Origin: Clostridiales bacterium
GTDB lineage: Bacteria; Bacillota; Clostridia; Christensenellales; Borkfalkiaceae
Reading direction: 5' to 3'
NCBI GenBank assembly: GCA_015055835.1
Contig: SVHJ01000009.1
Location: forward strand, 1-45,047
Length of the DNA: 45,047 bases
Shown here: positions 7,940 through 18,745 of the stretch, in pieces
How the letters are laid out: every line of letters starts with the position of its first letter
Position numbering within the stretch: the stretch's first letter is position 1
The notes under the pieces: model-generated
Told to the model about the DNA's origin: nothing
The model's input: only the letters and a program-made list of their open reading frames with translations
Database searches by the model: none
Translations under genes and position numbers: made by a program

Positions 7940-10096
7940 ATGAACTTAATTATAGTGGAATCACCACACAAGGCAAAAACAATCAGTAAATTTTTAGGTA
8001 GTGATTATAAAGTTGACGCATCAAAAGGACATATAAGAGATCTACCAACCAACTATATGGGTGTTAATATAGCAAATAATTTTGAACCAAAGTACGTAGT
8101 AGCGCCTGAAAAAAAGGCTGATATAAAAAGACTTCTTGATTTAGCAAAAAAGGCAGATAGCGTTTATCTTGCAACCGACCCGGATAGAGAAGGGGAGGCA
8201 ATATCATGGCACTTAGCAGAAGTTTTAGGTTTAGATGAAAAGGAAGATATAAGAATAGAGTTTAACGAAATTTCTGAAAAGGCAGTAAAAAAGGCGTTAT
8301 CTTCACCAAGAAAGATAGATATGAACCTAGTAGACGCGCAACAAGCAAGAAGAGTTTTAGATAGACTTGTAGGTTATAGTATTTCACCTGCCGCTAGTAT
8401 AAGATTAAACGACAATCTTTCAGCAGGTAGAGTTCAATCAGTAGCATTAAAACTTGTTGTCGATAGGGAAAGGGAAATTAAGGCTTTCGTTCCCGTTGAA
8501 TACTGGAATATAAAAGCAGAACTTGAAAATAACGAAAATAAGAGTTTAAAAGCATTACTTGCTGAATATAACGGCAAAAAGTTTAAACCAAAAAATAAAG
8601 AAGAAGCCGAAGAAGTAGAAGAGATTTTAAGAAAGGGTGAATTTTTTGTTAAAAACGTTAAAAAAGCAGTGGTATCATCACACGCACCAGCACCTTTTAT
8701 TACAAGTACACTTCAACAAGACGGCTCAAATAAGTTAGGCTTATCAGCACCAAAAATAATGCAAATAGCGCAAAGATTATACGAAGGTATTGAAACGCCA
8801 AACGGCAACTTAGCATTAATCACTTATATGAGAACGGACTCTGTAAGAATTAGTGATGAAGCAAGAAAACAAGCAAAAGAATTTATTGAAACGAATTTTG
8901 GAAGTGAGTTCGTTCCAGCAAAACCAAACGTATATAAAAGCAAACAATCAGCACAAGACGCACACGAAGCAATTAGACCTATCGACGTTTCTATTACTCC
9001 AAGTAGAGTAAAAGATTTACTTGATAAAGACCAATTAAAATTATACACCTTAATTTATAACAGATTTTTAGCATCACAAATGAGTGACGCAAAATATAAT
9101 AGCGTACAACTTGATATAGAAAATAGTGGTTTTAACTTTAAGGCAAGTGGCAAAACGCTACTCTTTAAGGGCTTTACAGTAGTATATGACGACTTTAGAA
9201 AGGACGAAGTAGGCGAAGAAGGAAATAGTGGACTTTTACCTGACTTAAAGGAAGGGGAAAAATTAAGACTATTAGACCTAATAAAAGAACAAAAGTTTAC
9301 AAAACCACCTGCAAGATACACAGAAGCAAGTTTAATTAGAACTATGGAAGAAAAGGGTATCGGAAGACCATCTACTTACGCAACGATAATGGCAAAACTT
9401 TCTGATAAAAAGAGAGAATACGTAAGAAAGGAAGGTAAAAACTTAGTACCTAACGACATTTCATACGAACTAATAGACTTTTTAGTAAAATACTTTACAA
9501 ACATAATGGACGTATCTTTCACTGCTAAAATGGAAGAATCGCTTGACGATATAGGCGAAGGTGGAAAGGACTGGAGAAGTTTAATTGCGTCTTTCTATCC
9601 AACCTTTGAAGAACAACTACAAAAAAGCAAAATAACGGACGTTATTTGTGAAAAATGTGGTGCAAAAATGTCAATAAACAGTGGTAAGTACGGTAACTAC
9701 TACGCATGTACTAACTATCCAAACTGTACTAACATAAAATCAGTAAACGAAAAGGTGGTAATACCAACCGACAGAATTTGTGAAAAATGTGGTGCAATTA
9801 TGGTAGAAAGAGAAGGCAAGTTCGGTAAATTCCTTGCTTGCTCAAACTATCCTAAATGTAAAAACACAATAAGTATGACTGAAAGCGTTGGTACTTGCCC
9901 AGAATGTGGAAATCCAACTAAAAAGATGTTGTCAAAGGGTGGAAAGGTTTTCTACGGTTGTTCAAAATTCCCTGACTGTAAGTTTATGAGTTGGGATGAA
10001 CCAACTGGCGAAAAATGTCCAACTTGTGGCGCTTATTTAATTAAAACGGAACAAGGAATAGTTTGTTCGTCTAAAAAGTGTGACTATAAAAAGTAA
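7940..10096 (+). CDS. topA: DNA topoisomerase I
   Basis: Type IA topoisomerase that relaxes negative supercoils. The TOPRIM domain is at the N-terminus (NLIIVESPHKAKTI; ATDPDREGEAISWH), and the catalytic tyrosine lies in TYMRTDSVRIS. The C-terminus has four zinc-ribbon-like modules: three of CxxCG...C...C form (C-E-K-C-G twice, C-P-E-C-G once) and a last short one (CPTCG...CSSKKC). 718 residues is normal. A good ribosome site (AGGAGAA) precedes the ATG. It follows dprA and precedes trmFO, the Firmicutes order. Confidence 0.98.
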   Translation: MNLIIVESPHKAKTISKFLGSDYKVDASKGHIRDLPTNYMGVNIANNFEPKYVVAPEKKADIKRLLDLAKKADSVYLATDPDREGEAISWHLAEVLGLDEKEDIRIEFNEISEKAVKKALSSPRKIDMNLVDAQQARRVLDRLVGYSISPAASIRLNDNLSAGRVQSVALKLVVDREREIKAFVPVEYWNIKAELENNENKSLKALLAEYNGKKFKPKNKEEAEEVEEILRKGEFFVKNVKKAVVSSHAPAPFITSTLQQDGSNKLGLSAPKIMQIAQRLYEGIETPNGNLALITYMRTDSVRISDEARKQAKEFIETNFGSEFVPAKPNVYKSKQSAQDAHEAIRPIDVSITPSRVKDLLDKDQLKLYTLIYNRFLASQMSDAKYNSVQLDIENSGFNFKASGKTLLFKGFTVVYDDFRKDEVGEEGNSGLLPDLKEGEKLRLLDLIKEQKFTKPPARYTEASLIRTMEEKGIGRPSTYATIMAKLSDKKREYVRKEGKNLVPNDISYELIDFLVKYFTNIMDVSFTAKMEESLDDIGEGGKDWRSLIASFYPTFEEQLQKSKITDVICEKCGAKMSINSGKYGNYYACTNYPNCTNIKSVNEKVVIPTDRICEKCGAIMVEREGKFGKFLACSNYPKCKNTISMTESVGTCPECGNPTKKMLSKGGKVFYGCSKFPDCKFMSWDEPTGEKCPTCGAYLIKTEQGIVCSSKKCDYKK

Positions 10097-10098
10097 AA

Positions 10099-11394
10099 AT
10101 GAAAGAAGTAATAGTTATAGGTGGTGGACTTGCCGGAACAGAAAGTGCTTATTATTTAGCAAATAAGGGCATAAAAGTTAAGTTATACGACATAAAACCA
10201 AACAAGTTTACTCCAGCACATACAAATGAAAACTACGCAGAACTAGTTTGTTCAAACTCACTAAAGAGTAATGACGTTTACGGAAACGCTTGTGGATTAC
10301 TAAAAGAAGAATTAAGAATTTTAGGTTCAATGGTAATTGAAGTTGCTGACAGCACGAAAGTACCTGCAGGTAACGCCCTTGCCGTTAATAGGGAAGATTT
10401 TGCTTCAATCATAACGGAAAAAATAAAAAATCACCCTAATATTGAATGTTTTTCAGAAGAAATAGAAAAAATTCCACTTGACAAAAACGTAATAGTGGCA
10501 ACCGGTCCACTTACAACGGATAAACTTTCTGAACATATTAAAGAACTAACGGGCGACGGCTTATACTTTTTTGACGCCGCAGCACCTATCGTTGAAAAGG
10601 ACTCAATAGATTTTAGTAGCGCCTTTTACGGGGATAGATATGGTAAAGGAAACGGCGACCATATAAACTGCCCGATGAATAAAGAAGAATACACTTTATT
10701 TATTCGTGAACTTATAAACGCAAAAAAAGCCCCTCAAAAAGATTTTGAAAAGAAGGCAATTTTCGAAGGTTGTATGCCGGTAGAAGTAATGGCAGAGCGT
10801 GGGGAAAACACACTTCGTTTTGGTCCACTAAAACCAACCGGACTTGACGACCCAAAAACGGGTAGATGGCCATACGCTTGCTTACAACTTAGAAAGGAAA
10901 ACGCAAGTGGAGATATGTATAATTTAGTAGGTTTTCAAACAAATCTACTATTCCCTGAACAAAAAAGGGTTTTTTCACTAATACCAGCCCTTAAAAACGC
11001 AGAATTTTTAAGATACGGTGTAATGCACAAAAACACCTTTATCAACTCACCAAAGGTATTAAACAACGACTTTTCGTTAAAAGAATATCCGTTTATATTC
11101 TTTGCAGGTCAAATAAGTGGTGTTGAAGGTTACGTTGAAAGTATTGCAAGTGGTTTAGTTTCAGCAATAAGTATGGAAAGAAAGTTAAACGGCAAACCAC
11201 CGATAGATTTTACCAACAAAACGGTAATCGGTGCTTTATCAAACTACGTAGCAACGGTGAACGAAAACTTTCAACCAATGAACGCAAACTTTGGAATACT
11301 ACCTAATTTACAAATTAGGGATAAAAAACAAAAGAAGGAAGAACAGGCAAAAATAAGCCTTGCAAAAATAAAAGAAATAGTAAAGGAGATGTAA
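10099..11394 (+). CDS. trmFO: Methylenetetrahydrofolate-tRNA-(uracil-5-)-methyltransferase TrmFO
   Basis: Folate- and FAD-dependent enzyme that makes m5U54 in the tRNA T-loop. The N-terminus [16 protein letters not shown] is the FAD dinucleotide fold, followed by the family motif [10 protein letters not shown] with its conserved Cys. Later motifs are [23 protein letters not shown] and [14 protein letters not shown]. 431 residues is typical. It starts two bases after topA with no clear ribosome site, so coupling is likely. In Bacillus xerC (codV) comes next; here hslV follows after one base. Confidence 0.97.
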   Translation: MKEVIVIGGGLAGTESAYYLANKGIKVKLYDIKPNKFTPAHTNENYAELVCSNSLKSNDVYGNACGLLKEELRILGSMVIEVADSTKVPAGNALAVNREDFASIITEKIKNHPNIECFSEEIEKIPLDKNVIVATGPLTTDKLSEHIKELTGDGLYFFDAAAPIVEKDSIDFSSAFYGDRYGKGNGDHINCPMNKEEYTLFIRELINAKKAPQKDFEKKAIFEGCMPVEVMAERGENTLRFGPLKPTGLDDPKTGRWPYACLQLRKENASGDMYNLVGFQTNLLFPEQKRVFSLIPALKNAEFLRYGVMHKNTFINSPKVLNNDFSLKEYPFIFFAGQISGVEGYVESIASGLVSAISMERKLNGKPPIDFTNKTVIGALSNYVATVNENFQPMNANFGILPNLQIRDKKQKKEEQAKISLAKIKEIVKEM

Positions 11395-11395
11395 A

Positions 11396-11932
11396 ATGGA
11401 CGAATTTAGAGGAACGACCATTTGTGCAGTAAAAAAGAACGGACAAACTGCAATCGCAGGGGACGGACAAGTTACTCTTTCACAATCGGTAATATTTAAA
11501 AATAACGCAGTAAAGGTAAGAAGAATTTACGGTGGTAAAGTTATATTTGGGTTTGCAGGTTCAGTGGCAGACGCCTTTACTTTATCAGAAAGATTTGAAG
11601 AAATGTTAAATAAATATTCAGGCAACCTAATGAGAAGTGCCGTTGAACTAGCAGAACTTTGGAGAAATGATAAAGTTGCTAGAAAGTTAGAGGCAATGAT
11701 GATAACTGCCGATAAAGACAGTCTTTTAATAGTATCAGGCTCAGGCGAAGTTATTGAACCTGACGGTGGCGTATGTGCAATCGGTAGTGGTGGAAACTAT
11801 GCGTTAGCAGCTGCAAGAGCGCTTTCTAAAGAAACTGACTACACGGCAGAAGAAATTGCAAAAAAAGCACTACTAATCGCAAGTGAAATATGCGTATTTA
11901 CAAACGACCATATTACGGTAGAAACGCTTTAG
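11396..11932 (+). CDS. hslV: ATP-dependent protease subunit HslV (ClpQ)
   Basis: Proteolytic subunit of the two-component HslUV (ClpQY) protease. The 178-residue product has the threonine protease start FRGTTICAV, a short propeptide before the candidate catalytic Thr, and the family motifs AGDGQVTL and [24 protein letters not shown] and [16 protein letters not shown] are near the C-terminus. A strong ribosome site (AAGGAGATG) lies within the trmFO end. It pairs with hslU 9 bases downstream. Confidence 0.97.
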   Translation: MDEFRGTTICAVKKNGQTAIAGDGQVTLSQSVIFKNNAVKVRRIYGGKVIFGFAGSVADAFTLSERFEEMLNKYSGNLMRSAVELAELWRNDKVARKLEAMMITADKDSLLIVSGSGEVIEPDGGVCAIGSGGNYALAAARALSKETDYTAEEIAKKALLIASEICVFTNDHITVETL

Positions 11933-11941
11933 GGGGTAATT

Positions 11942-13252
11942 ATGAACTTAACACCAAAAGAAATAGTAGTAGAATTAGATAAATATATCATAGGTCAAGA
12001 CTGCGCAAAAAAGGCAGTAGCAATTGCCCTTCGTAATAGATATAGAAGAAGTAAATTAACTGATGCTGAAAGGGAAGAAATAACCCCAAAAAACATCATA
12101 ATGAAAGGACCAACAGGGGTTGGTAAAACGGAAATAGCAAGAAGACTTGCAAAACTAGTAAAAGCGCCTTTTGTTAAGGTTGAAGCAACTAAGTATACTG
12201 AAGTTGGTTACGTTGGTAGAGACGTTGAATCAATGATAAGAGATTTAGTTGAATGTAGCGTTAGACTAGTTAAAGAAGAAAGTATAAAAGACGTTTCTAA
12301 TAAAGCAACAAAGATTGCTGAAGATAAAATTGTTAAAATTTTAGCAGTTTCAAGAAAGATTGAACAAGGCGAAACTGCAAAAGAAATTTTTGAACAACAA
12401 TTATTAGAAGGTTTAAGAAAGGGCTACTATGATAACGAAATGGTAGAAATTGAAGTAGCAGTAGAACCAAAATCAATGGAAATTATGCCAAACGGTGCAG
12501 AAATAAGCCTTGGCAGTATTTTTGGAGATATGCTTCCTAAAAAGACTAAAAAGAGAAAGTTAAAGGTAAAGGAAGCAATGAAACTTATCGTATCAGAAGA
12601 AGCAAATAAACTTATCGATATGGATAACGTAACTACTGAAGCCGTTAGAAGAGCAGAACAAGAAGGCATAATTTTTATTGACGAAATTGATAAAATTGCA
12701 GCAAAACGTTCTAATTCAAGTGGACAAGACGTTTCAAGAGAAGGGGTTCAAAGAGATATTCTTCCTATAGTAGAAGGCTCAACGGTAATGACAAAATACG
12801 GTCCAATTAAAACCGACTATATTTTATTTATTGCAGCAGGGGCTTTTCATATTTCAAAAGTATCAGACATGATACCAGAACTTCAAGGAAGATTTCCAAT
12901 TTTAGTTGAACTAAACAGTCTAACCAAAGAAGATTTTGTTAAAATTTTAACTACTCCAAAGAACGCCATAACCATTCAATATGCAACTTTACTTGGGGTT
13001 GACAATATTGACTTAAAATTCACTGACGAAGCAATTAACGAAATTGCTGAAATTTCAGAAAGTATGAACTCAACAATGGAAGATATCGGCGCAAGAAGAC
13101 TTCATACGGTAATGGAAAATCTTTTAGAAGACGTATCTTTTGAAGCAGGTGCTGATAAAGAGTTAAAAGAAGTTATAATAGATAAGGCGTTTGTTATAAA
13201 CAAACTTGGCGCTTATTCAAAAGAAAAAGATTTAAAGAAATTTATTTTATAA
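11942..13252 (+). CDS. hslU: ATP-dependent protease ATPase subunit HslU (ClpY)
   Basis: AAA+ unfoldase feeding substrates to HslV. Visible motifs are [18 protein letters not shown], Walker [27 protein letters not shown] (the pore-loop GYVG), Walker B FIDEIDKI, and the C-terminal [15 protein letters not shown] sensor region. The intermediate I-domain is shorter than in gamma-proteobacteria, giving 436 residues. It follows hslV directly; codY, the next gene in Bacillus, is absent and hisS follows instead. Confidence 0.97.
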   Translation: MNLTPKEIVVELDKYIIGQDCAKKAVAIALRNRYRRSKLTDAEREEITPKNIIMKGPTGVGKTEIARRLAKLVKAPFVKVEATKYTEVGYVGRDVESMIRDLVECSVRLVKEESIKDVSNKATKIAEDKIVKILAVSRKIEQGETAKEIFEQQLLEGLRKGYYDNEMVEIEVAVEPKSMEIMPNGAEISLGSIFGDMLPKKTKKRKLKVKEAMKLIVSEEANKLIDMDNVTTEAVRRAEQEGIIFIDEIDKIAAKRSNSSGQDVSREGVQRDILPIVEGSTVMTKYGPIKTDYILFIAAGAFHISKVSDMIPELQGRFPILVELNSLTKEDFVKILTTPKNAITIQYATLLGVDNIDLKFTDEAINEIAEISESMNSTMEDIGARRLHTVMENLLEDVSFEAGADKELKEVIIDKAFVINKLGAYSKEKDLKKFIL

Positions 13253-13262
13253 GGAAGATATT

Positions 13263-14507
13263 ATGATAAACGTTCCAAAAGGTACGAAAGACTGTTTGCC
13301 AGAAGAAAGTTATAAATGGCAATTCGTTGAAGAAAAAATTAGAAAAATAACAAGAAATTTTGGTGTAAAAGAAATTAGAACGCCAACCTTTGAACATACG
13401 GAAGTGTTTACTCACGGCGTAGGCGACACGACGGATATCGTTAATAAGGAAATGTACACCTTTTTAGATAAGGGTAATAGAAGTATAACCTTAAAGCCGG
13501 AAGGTACTGCAAGTATTGCCCGTTCTTTTATTGAAAACGGTATGAAAAACTATGCAATGCCTGTAAAAATGTACTATATAACCCCTTGCTTTAGATATGA
13601 AAGACCACAAGCAGGAAGACTTCGTGAATTTCACCAATTCGGTGTTGAAGTTTACGGTTCAAAAGAAGCAAGTATAGATGCTGAATGTATAATTTTAGCC
13701 AAAAACTTTTTAGATGAACTTGGCGTTAAAGTAAAACTACTTATAAACAGTATCGGTTGTAAGGAATGTAGAAAGGCTTTTAACGATGCGTTAAAAAATT
13801 ATTTAGAAAGTCAACTTGAAGGTATGTGTCCAACTTGTAAGGACAGATTTTCAAGAAACCCACTTCGTATTTTAGACTGTAAAGAAAGTGGTTGCAAAGA
13901 AATTATTAAAAACGCACCAAGCATTTTAGACTATCTTTGTAAAGACTGTTCTACTCACTTTGAAGCCTTAAAAGAATATTTAAGTTTAGCAAAGGTTGAG
14001 TATGAAATTGACGATAAAATCGTTCGTGGGCTTGACTACTACACGAAAACGGTATTTGAATTTGTTAGCGACAGTATCGGCGCACAAGGTACCGTTTGTG
14101 GTGGAGGTAGATACGACGGTTTAATAGCCGACCTTGGTGGAAACGATATTTCAGGCGTAGGCTTTGCAATGGGTATTGAAAGATTACTTCTTGTAATGGA
14201 GAATATCGGTGTAGAAATTGAAAGAACGGATAAAGTTAAATTTTATTTACTAGGCATTGGCGAAGAGGAAAGCAAAAAAGCATTTGAACTTGCAATAAAC
14301 TTAAGAGCAAACGGTGTTTCAACTGAAATTGACCATATGAATAGAAGCGTAAAAGCGCAATTTAAGTATGCCGACAAAATAAACGCTGAATTCGTTGGCG
14401 TAATCGGTTCAGATGAACTAGCAAACGGTGTCGTTTCCGTTAAAGAAATGGCAACAGGAAAGGAACAAAAGGTTAAAATAGAAAATCTTTTAGAGTATCT
14501 TTTATAA
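13263..14507 (+). CDS. hisS: Histidine--tRNA ligase
   Basis: Class II aminoacyl-tRNA synthetase charging tRNA-His. The N-terminus NVPKGTKDCLPEE is diagnostic. Motif 2 is in CFRYERPQAGRLREFHQFG, the histidine A loop is RGLDYYTKTVFEF, and motif 3 is GVGFAMGIERL. 414 residues. A Cys-rich insert (CPTCKDRF, DCKESGC, CKDC) suggests a zinc-binding insertion domain as in many Gram-positive HisRS. No T-box leader is visible in the 10 bases before it, so it appears transcribed from upstream with hslU. Confidence 0.97.
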   Translation: MINVPKGTKDCLPEESYKWQFVEEKIRKITRNFGVKEIRTPTFEHTEVFTHGVGDTTDIVNKEMYTFLDKGNRSITLKPEGTASIARSFIENGMKNYAMPVKMYYITPCFRYERPQAGRLREFHQFGVEVYGSKEASIDAECIILAKNFLDELGVKVKLLINSIGCKECRKAFNDALKNYLESQLEGMCPTCKDRFSRNPLRILDCKESGCKEIIKNAPSILDYLCKDCSTHFEALKEYLSLAKVEYEIDDKIVRGLDYYTKTVFEFVSDSIGAQGTVCGGGRYDGLIADLGGNDISGVGFAMGIERLLLVMENIGVEIERTDKVKFYLLGIGEEESKKAFELAINLRANGVSTEIDHMNRSVKAQFKYADKINAEFVGVIGSDELANGVVSVKEMATGKEQKVKIENLLEYLL

Positions 14508-14529
14508 TTTTACATAAAGGAGATATATT

Positions 14530-14841
14530 ATGAAAAAAATAGCGAATTTAGAAGAATTTAATGAAATTATTAAAGGGGAAAAGCCAGTTTTAGTAGATTT
14601 TTTTGCTGAATGGTGTGGACCTTGTAAAATGCAAACCCCTATTTTAGAAGCGTTAGAAAAAGAAATTACTGAAATTGATTTTTGTAAACTTAACGTAGAT
14701 GAACTAGAACAAGTTGCAATAAACTACGGAATTTCAGCAATCCCTGCCTTATTCTTATTTAAAAATGGCGAAGTTGTCGCTAAAATTATCGGCTTAAACG
14801 GTAAAGAAGAACTTAAAAACAAATTAGAAAAACATATATAA
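14530..14841 (+). CDS. trxA: Thioredoxin
   Basis: Small cytoplasmic disulfide reductase (103 residues) with the active site AEWCGPCK and the cis-proline loop [11 protein letters not shown] strong ribosome site (AAAGGAGAT) sits before the ATG. It lies between hisS and glyA with short gaps. It has no signal peptide or membrane segment. No thioredoxin reductase is in the window. Confidence 0.95.
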   Translation: MKKIANLEEFNEIIKGEKPVLVDFFAEWCGPCKMQTPILEALEKEITEIDFCKLNVDELEQVAINYGISAIPALFLFKNGEVVAKIIGLNGKEELKNKLEKHI

Positions 14842-14863
14842 TCAACTTACTTGGAGGATAAAA

Positions 14864-16117
14864 ATGATTGATTTTACTAGCGTTAAAAATAACGACCCAG
14901 AATTATTTACTGCACTTGAAAAGGAATTAGCCCGTCAACAAGAAAATATTGAACTTATCGCAAGTGAAAATATTGTTTCTGAAGACGTATTAAAAGTTGC
15001 AGGTAGCCACTTAACAAACAAGTATGCAGAAGGCTATCCAGAACATAGATATTACGGTGGATGTCAGTTTGTTGATATTGCTGAAAAGTTAGCAATTGAA
15101 AGAGCAAAAAAACTTTTTGGTGCAGAACACGCAAACGTTCAACCACATAGCGGGGCAAATGCAAACTTTGCAGTATATTTTGCAGTATTAAACCCAGGCG
15201 ACACAATTTTAGGTATGAGCCTAGCACACGGTGGTCACTTAACACACGGCGCACCTATAACCGTATCAGGCAAATACTTTAAGTCAGTAGGCTATGGCGT
15301 TAGTGAAAAGACTGGCGAAATTGACTATGATGAACTTGAAAAGTTAGCGCTAGAAGTAAAACCAAAAATTTTAGTATCAGGCGCAAGTGCATACGCAAAA
15401 GCAATCAATTTTAAAAGAATAAGAGAAATTTGTGACAAAGTTGGCGCATATATGATGGTAGATATCGCACATATCGCAGGGCTTGTGGCAACTGGCTTAC
15501 ACGAAAGTCCAGTTCCTTATGCAGATTTTGTTACAACTACAACACACAAGACTTTAAGAGGACCTCGTGGTGGTTTAATTTTATGTAAAGAAAAGTACGC
15601 AAAAATTATTGACAAAGCAGTATTCCCAGGAACTCAAGGTGGCCCACTTATGCACATTATCGCTGCAAAAGCAGTAGCGTTTGGCGAAGCCTTAAAACCT
15701 GAATTTAAGGAATATCAAACACAAATTATTAAGAACGCAAAAGTAATGGCAAATAAGTTTACGTCACTTGGTATTAAACTTGTTTCAAACGGCACGGACA
15801 ACCACTTAATGCTTCTTGATTTATCAGATACAGGCGTAACTGGTAAAGAACTTGAAAAGATGCTTGATGAAGTACACATTACCTTAAACAAAAACTCAAT
15901 TCCATTTGACAAGCAAAGCGCATTTGTAACAAGTGGTGTAAGAATAGGTACTCCAAGCGTAACAACAAGGGGCTTTAAGGAAGAAGACTGTGAACTTGTT
16001 GCAGAACTTATCGTAAAAATTATTAAAGAAAAAGAAAACGCATTTGACTTTGTTAAGGCAGAAGTTAAAAAATTAACTGACAAATACCCAATTTACAAAG
16101 GACAAATTACTTACTAA
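14864..16117 (+). CDS. glyA: Serine hydroxymethyltransferase
   Basis: PLP enzyme interconverting serine and glycine with tetrahydrofolate, the main source of one-carbon units. The start [16 protein letters not shown] is diagnostic. The PLP-binding lysine lies in [14 protein letters not shown], and [15 protein letters not shown] is near the C-terminus. 417 residues, normal. Preceded by TTGGAGGAT. It feeds folate for the upstream TrmFO reaction and serine chemistry near cysK, though that link is only by neighbourhood. Confidence 0.98.
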   Translation: MIDFTSVKNNDPELFTALEKELARQQENIELIASENIVSEDVLKVAGSHLTNKYAEGYPEHRYYGGCQFVDIAEKLAIERAKKLFGAEHANVQPHSGANANFAVYFAVLNPGDTILGMSLAHGGHLTHGAPITVSGKYFKSVGYGVSEKTGEIDYDELEKLALEVKPKILVSGASAYAKAINFKRIREICDKVGAYMMVDIAHIAGLVATGLHESPVPYADFVTTTTHKTLRGPRGGLILCKEKYAKIIDKAVFPGTQGGPLMHIIAAKAVAFGEALKPEFKEYQTQIIKNAKVMANKFTSLGIKLVSNGTDNHLMLLDLSDTGVTGKELEKMLDEVHITLNKNSIPFDKQSAFVTSGVRIGTPSVTTRGFKEEDCELVAELIVKIIKEKENAFDFVKAEVKKLTDKYPIYKGQITY

Positions 16118-16128
16118 AAGGAAAAATT

Positions 16129-17112
16129 ATGTACACTTCAAAACTTAACGTTTTAGAAACGCAAAAAGCAATAAAATTAGTAAAAGACACTTTTGAAAGG
16201 GAACTAGCAAAAGCCCTTTCTTTAACAAGAGTGTCAGCCCCACTTTTCGTTAAGCCTGAAACGGGCTTAAACGACAACCTAAACGGTTATGAAAGGGCAG
16301 TAAACTTTGATATTTTAGAATTAAAGCAAGATGTAGAAATCGTTCAATCTCTTGCAAAGTGGAAAAGAATGGCGCTTTCAAAATACGGCTTTTCCGTTGG
16401 CGAAGGTTTATATACCGATATGAACGCAATTAGAAGAGATGAAAGTTTAGATGCAATCCACTCCGTTTACGTTGACCAATGGGACTGGGAAAAGAGAATT
16501 GAAAAGAAGGATAGAAGACTTTCTTACCTAAAAAACACGGTTAAGAAAATTTATAAAGCACTACTTAAAACTGCAAAAGTAGTAGAAGCGAAGTATCCTA
16601 TGCTAAAAAGTTCACTCCCTAACGAAATAACCTTTTTATCAACTAAGGAACTTGAAAGTTTATATCCAAACCTAACAAGAAAGGAAAGGGAAAACCAAAT
16701 AGCAAAAGAAAAGAAGGCAGTTTTTCTATACGGCATAGGTTGGCCACTTAAAGACAAAATGCCACACGACGGCAGAGCGGCCGACTACGACGACTGGAAG
16801 TTAAACGGCGACCTTTTACTTTGGTTTGAAGAACTAAACATTGCGTTTGAAATTTCTTCAATGGGTATAAGAGTTGATGAAATTAGCCTACCAAAACAAT
16901 TAAAGAAGAAAAAAGAACTATCTAAACTTGAAAATCCATACTGCAAAGGCATAATGGATAGAAGTTTACCACTAACAATCGGTGGTGGTATCGGTCAATC
17001 AAGACTATGTATGTACTTCTTAAAAAAGGTACATATAGGTGAAGTTCAAACTTCAGTTTGGGGCGAAGAATATTTACAAAAATTAAAAGAAGAAGGAATA
17101 GAACTACTTTAA
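16129..17112 (+). CDS. asnA: Aspartate--ammonia ligase (asparagine synthetase A)
   Basis: Makes asparagine from aspartate, ammonia and ATP; related to class II tRNA synthetases. Family segments are clear: TRVSAPLFV, GLNDNLNG, AVEIVQSLAKWKR-like sequence at 62-75, GLYTDMNAIRRDE, HSVYVDQWDWE, and the C-terminal LTIGGGIGQSRLCMYFL. 327 residues, close to the 330 of the E. coli enzyme. The TAA stop shares its last A with the cysK ATG (TAATG), so the two are coupled. Confidence 0.97.
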   Translation: MYTSKLNVLETQKAIKLVKDTFERELAKALSLTRVSAPLFVKPETGLNDNLNGYERAVNFDILELKQDVEIVQSLAKWKRMALSKYGFSVGEGLYTDMNAIRRDESLDAIHSVYVDQWDWEKRIEKKDRRLSYLKNTVKKIYKALLKTAKVVEAKYPMLKSSLPNEITFLSTKELESLYPNLTRKERENQIAKEKKAVFLYGIGWPLKDKMPHDGRAADYDDWKLNGDLLLWFEELNIAFEISSMGIRVDEISLPKQLKKKKELSKLENPYCKGIMDRSLPLTIGGGIGQSRLCMYFLKKVHIGEVQTSVWGEEYLQKLKEEGIELL

Positions 17113-18041
17113 TGAAAGTTTATGGCAGCGTATCAGAACTTGTTGGCAAAACACCACTATTAAAACTTAATAATTTAATGGCAAAATATGGTTTAAAGGC
17201 AAATCTATACGCAAAGTTAGAGTATTTTAACCCAGCCGGTAGTGCAAAAGATAGGGTTGCCCTTAATATGATTTTAGATGCAGAAAATAAAGGTCTACTA
17301 ACAAAAGGTGGCACAATTATTGAACCTACAAGTGGAAACACGGGTATCGGTTTAGCAGCAATCGGCGCGTCAAAAGGTTATAAAACGGTTTTAGTAATGC
17401 CATCTTCAATGAGTGTTGAAAGGCAACAACTACTAAAAGCGTTTGGCGCACAAGTTGTGTTAACGGATAGCACTTTAGGTATGCAAGGCGCAATAGAAAA
17501 GGCTGAAGAAATTCAAAAAAACACACCAAACAGTTTAGTTATGGGTCAGTTTGAAAACCCTGCTAATAGCGATGCACACTACAAAACGACTGGTAAAGAA
17601 ATTTTTGAAGATTTAGACGGCAAAGTTGATATTTTCGTTGCAGGTATAGGTACTGGTGGTACTATTTCAGGCACGGCAAAATACCTAAAAGAACAAAACA
17701 AAAACATAAAAGTAGTTGGTTTTGAGCCTTTTGACTCTCCTTTAATTACAAAAGGGGTAATAGGGGCGCACAAACTTCAAGGAATAGGCGCAAACTTTAT
17801 TCCAAAAAACTATGATGAAAAGTTAGTTGATGAAGTTTTAACGGTAAAAACTTTAGATGCTTATGAAGGCGCAAGAGAGTTAGCCACGTTAGAAGGCGTT
17901 TTAGTTGGCATAACTAGTGGCGCAAGTTTAAGCGTTGGCAAACTTTTAGCAGAAAAAGAAGAAAACAAAGGTAAAAACATAGTAGTTTTATTACCAGATT
18001 TAGGTGATAGATATCTATCAACCGACTTATTTACAAAATGA
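17112..18041 (+). CDS. cysK: Cysteine synthase (O-acetylserine sulfhydrylase)
   Basis: PLP enzyme making cysteine from O-acetylserine and sulfide. Motifs are VGKTPLLKLNN, the PLP lysine in NPAGSAKDRVAL, the substrate loop PTSGNTGIGLA, and the phosphate-binding GIGTGGTISG. I chose ATG 17112 (309 residues) because it overlaps the asnA stop as TAATG, has GAAGGA upstream and starts at the family N-terminus. The frame continues open upstream, but only inside asnA. Its stop overlaps the next ATG. Confidence 0.96.
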   Translation: MKVYGSVSELVGKTPLLKLNNLMAKYGLKANLYAKLEYFNPAGSAKDRVALNMILDAENKGLLTKGGTIIEPTSGNTGIGLAAIGASKGYKTVLVMPSSMSVERQQLLKAFGAQVVLTDSTLGMQGAIEKAEEIQKNTPNSLVMGQFENPANSDAHYKTTGKEIFEDLDGKVDIFVAGIGTGGTISGTAKYLKEQNKNIKVVGFEPFDSPLITKGVIGAHKLQGIGANFIPKNYDEKLVDEVLTVKTLDAYEGARELATLEGVLVGITSGASLSVGKLLAEKEENKGKNIVVLLPDLGDRYLSTDLFTK

Positions 18042-18742
18042 TGCAATTTTCAAGAACGGAACTACTAATAGGTAGTGAAAACTTAAAAAAACTTTTTAGC
18101 GCAAAGGTTATAGTTTTTGGCTTAGGTGGAGTAGGTGGAATAGTGGCTGAAAGCCTTGTTAGAACGGGTGTTGGTACTATCGGTATAGTTGATAACGACG
18201 TTGTTAGTGAAAGTAATATAAATAGGCAAATAATCGCCTTAACCGACACGGTAGGTAAACCAAAAACGGAACTTTTTAAGAAAAGATTAGAAAGTATTAA
18301 TCCAAAAGTAAATGTAGAAGTTTACAATCTTTTCTACTCAAAAGAAAATGAAATTGACCTATCAAAATACGACTATATAGTTGATGCGATTGACACGGTA
18401 AGTTCAAAAATTCTTCTTATAAAAAGAGCAAAAGAACTAGGCGTAAAAATCATATCTTCAATGGGCACGGCAGGTAAGTTAGACCCAACAAGGTTAGAAA
18501 TAACCGATATCAAAAAAACTTCTGTTTGTCCGCTTGCAAGGGTTATGCGAAGAGAACTAAAAAAGGAAGGCATAGAAGACTTAAAAGTCGTTTACAGCAA
18601 GGAAGAAAGGGTAGAAATAGAGTTAAAAGAAGACCTACTTGAAAAGAAAGGTAGGGGCATAGCACCACCAAGTATGATGTTCGTGCCAAGTACGGCAGGG
18701 CTACTAATTGCAAGTGAAGTAGTTAAAGATTTAACGAGGTAA
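18038..18742 (+). CDS. tcdA: tRNA threonylcarbamoyladenosine dehydratase (TcdA/YgdL type)
   Basis: E1-like ThiF-fold enzyme that uses ATP to convert t6A37 into its cyclic form in tRNA. The nucleotide-binding loop is VFGLGGVGGIVAESL, followed by DNDVVSESNINRQ and DAIDTVSSK. The family-specific SMGTAGKLDPTRL, ADIxKTSVCPLARVMR-like segment and PSTAGLLIASEV are present. 234 residues. Two tandem ATGs (18038, 18041) overlap the cysK stop, with no good ribosome site, suggesting coupling. A ThiF or MoeB activity is less likely, because neither zinc CxxC pair nor a partner carrier protein is seen. Confidence 0.9.
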   Translation: MMQFSRTELLIGSENLKKLFSAKVIVFGLGGVGGIVAESLVRTGVGTIGIVDNDVVSESNINRQIIALTDTVGKPKTELFKKRLESINPKVNVEVYNLFYSKENEIDLSKYDYIVDAIDTVSSKILLIKRAKELGVKIISSMGTAGKLDPTRLEITDIKKTSVCPLARVMRRELKKEGIEDLKVVYSKEERVEIELKEDLLEKKGRGIAPPSMMFVPSTAGLLIASEVVKDLTR

Positions 18743-18745
18743 AAA

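Noticed and set aside
13253..13262. T-box or other amino-acid leader before hisS
   Set aside because: The gap after hslU is only 10 bases and holds just a ribosome site.
15715..16083. 122-codon minus-strand open frame inside glyA
   Set aside because: It is antisense to a conserved enzyme and its composition is that of a reverse-frame shadow.
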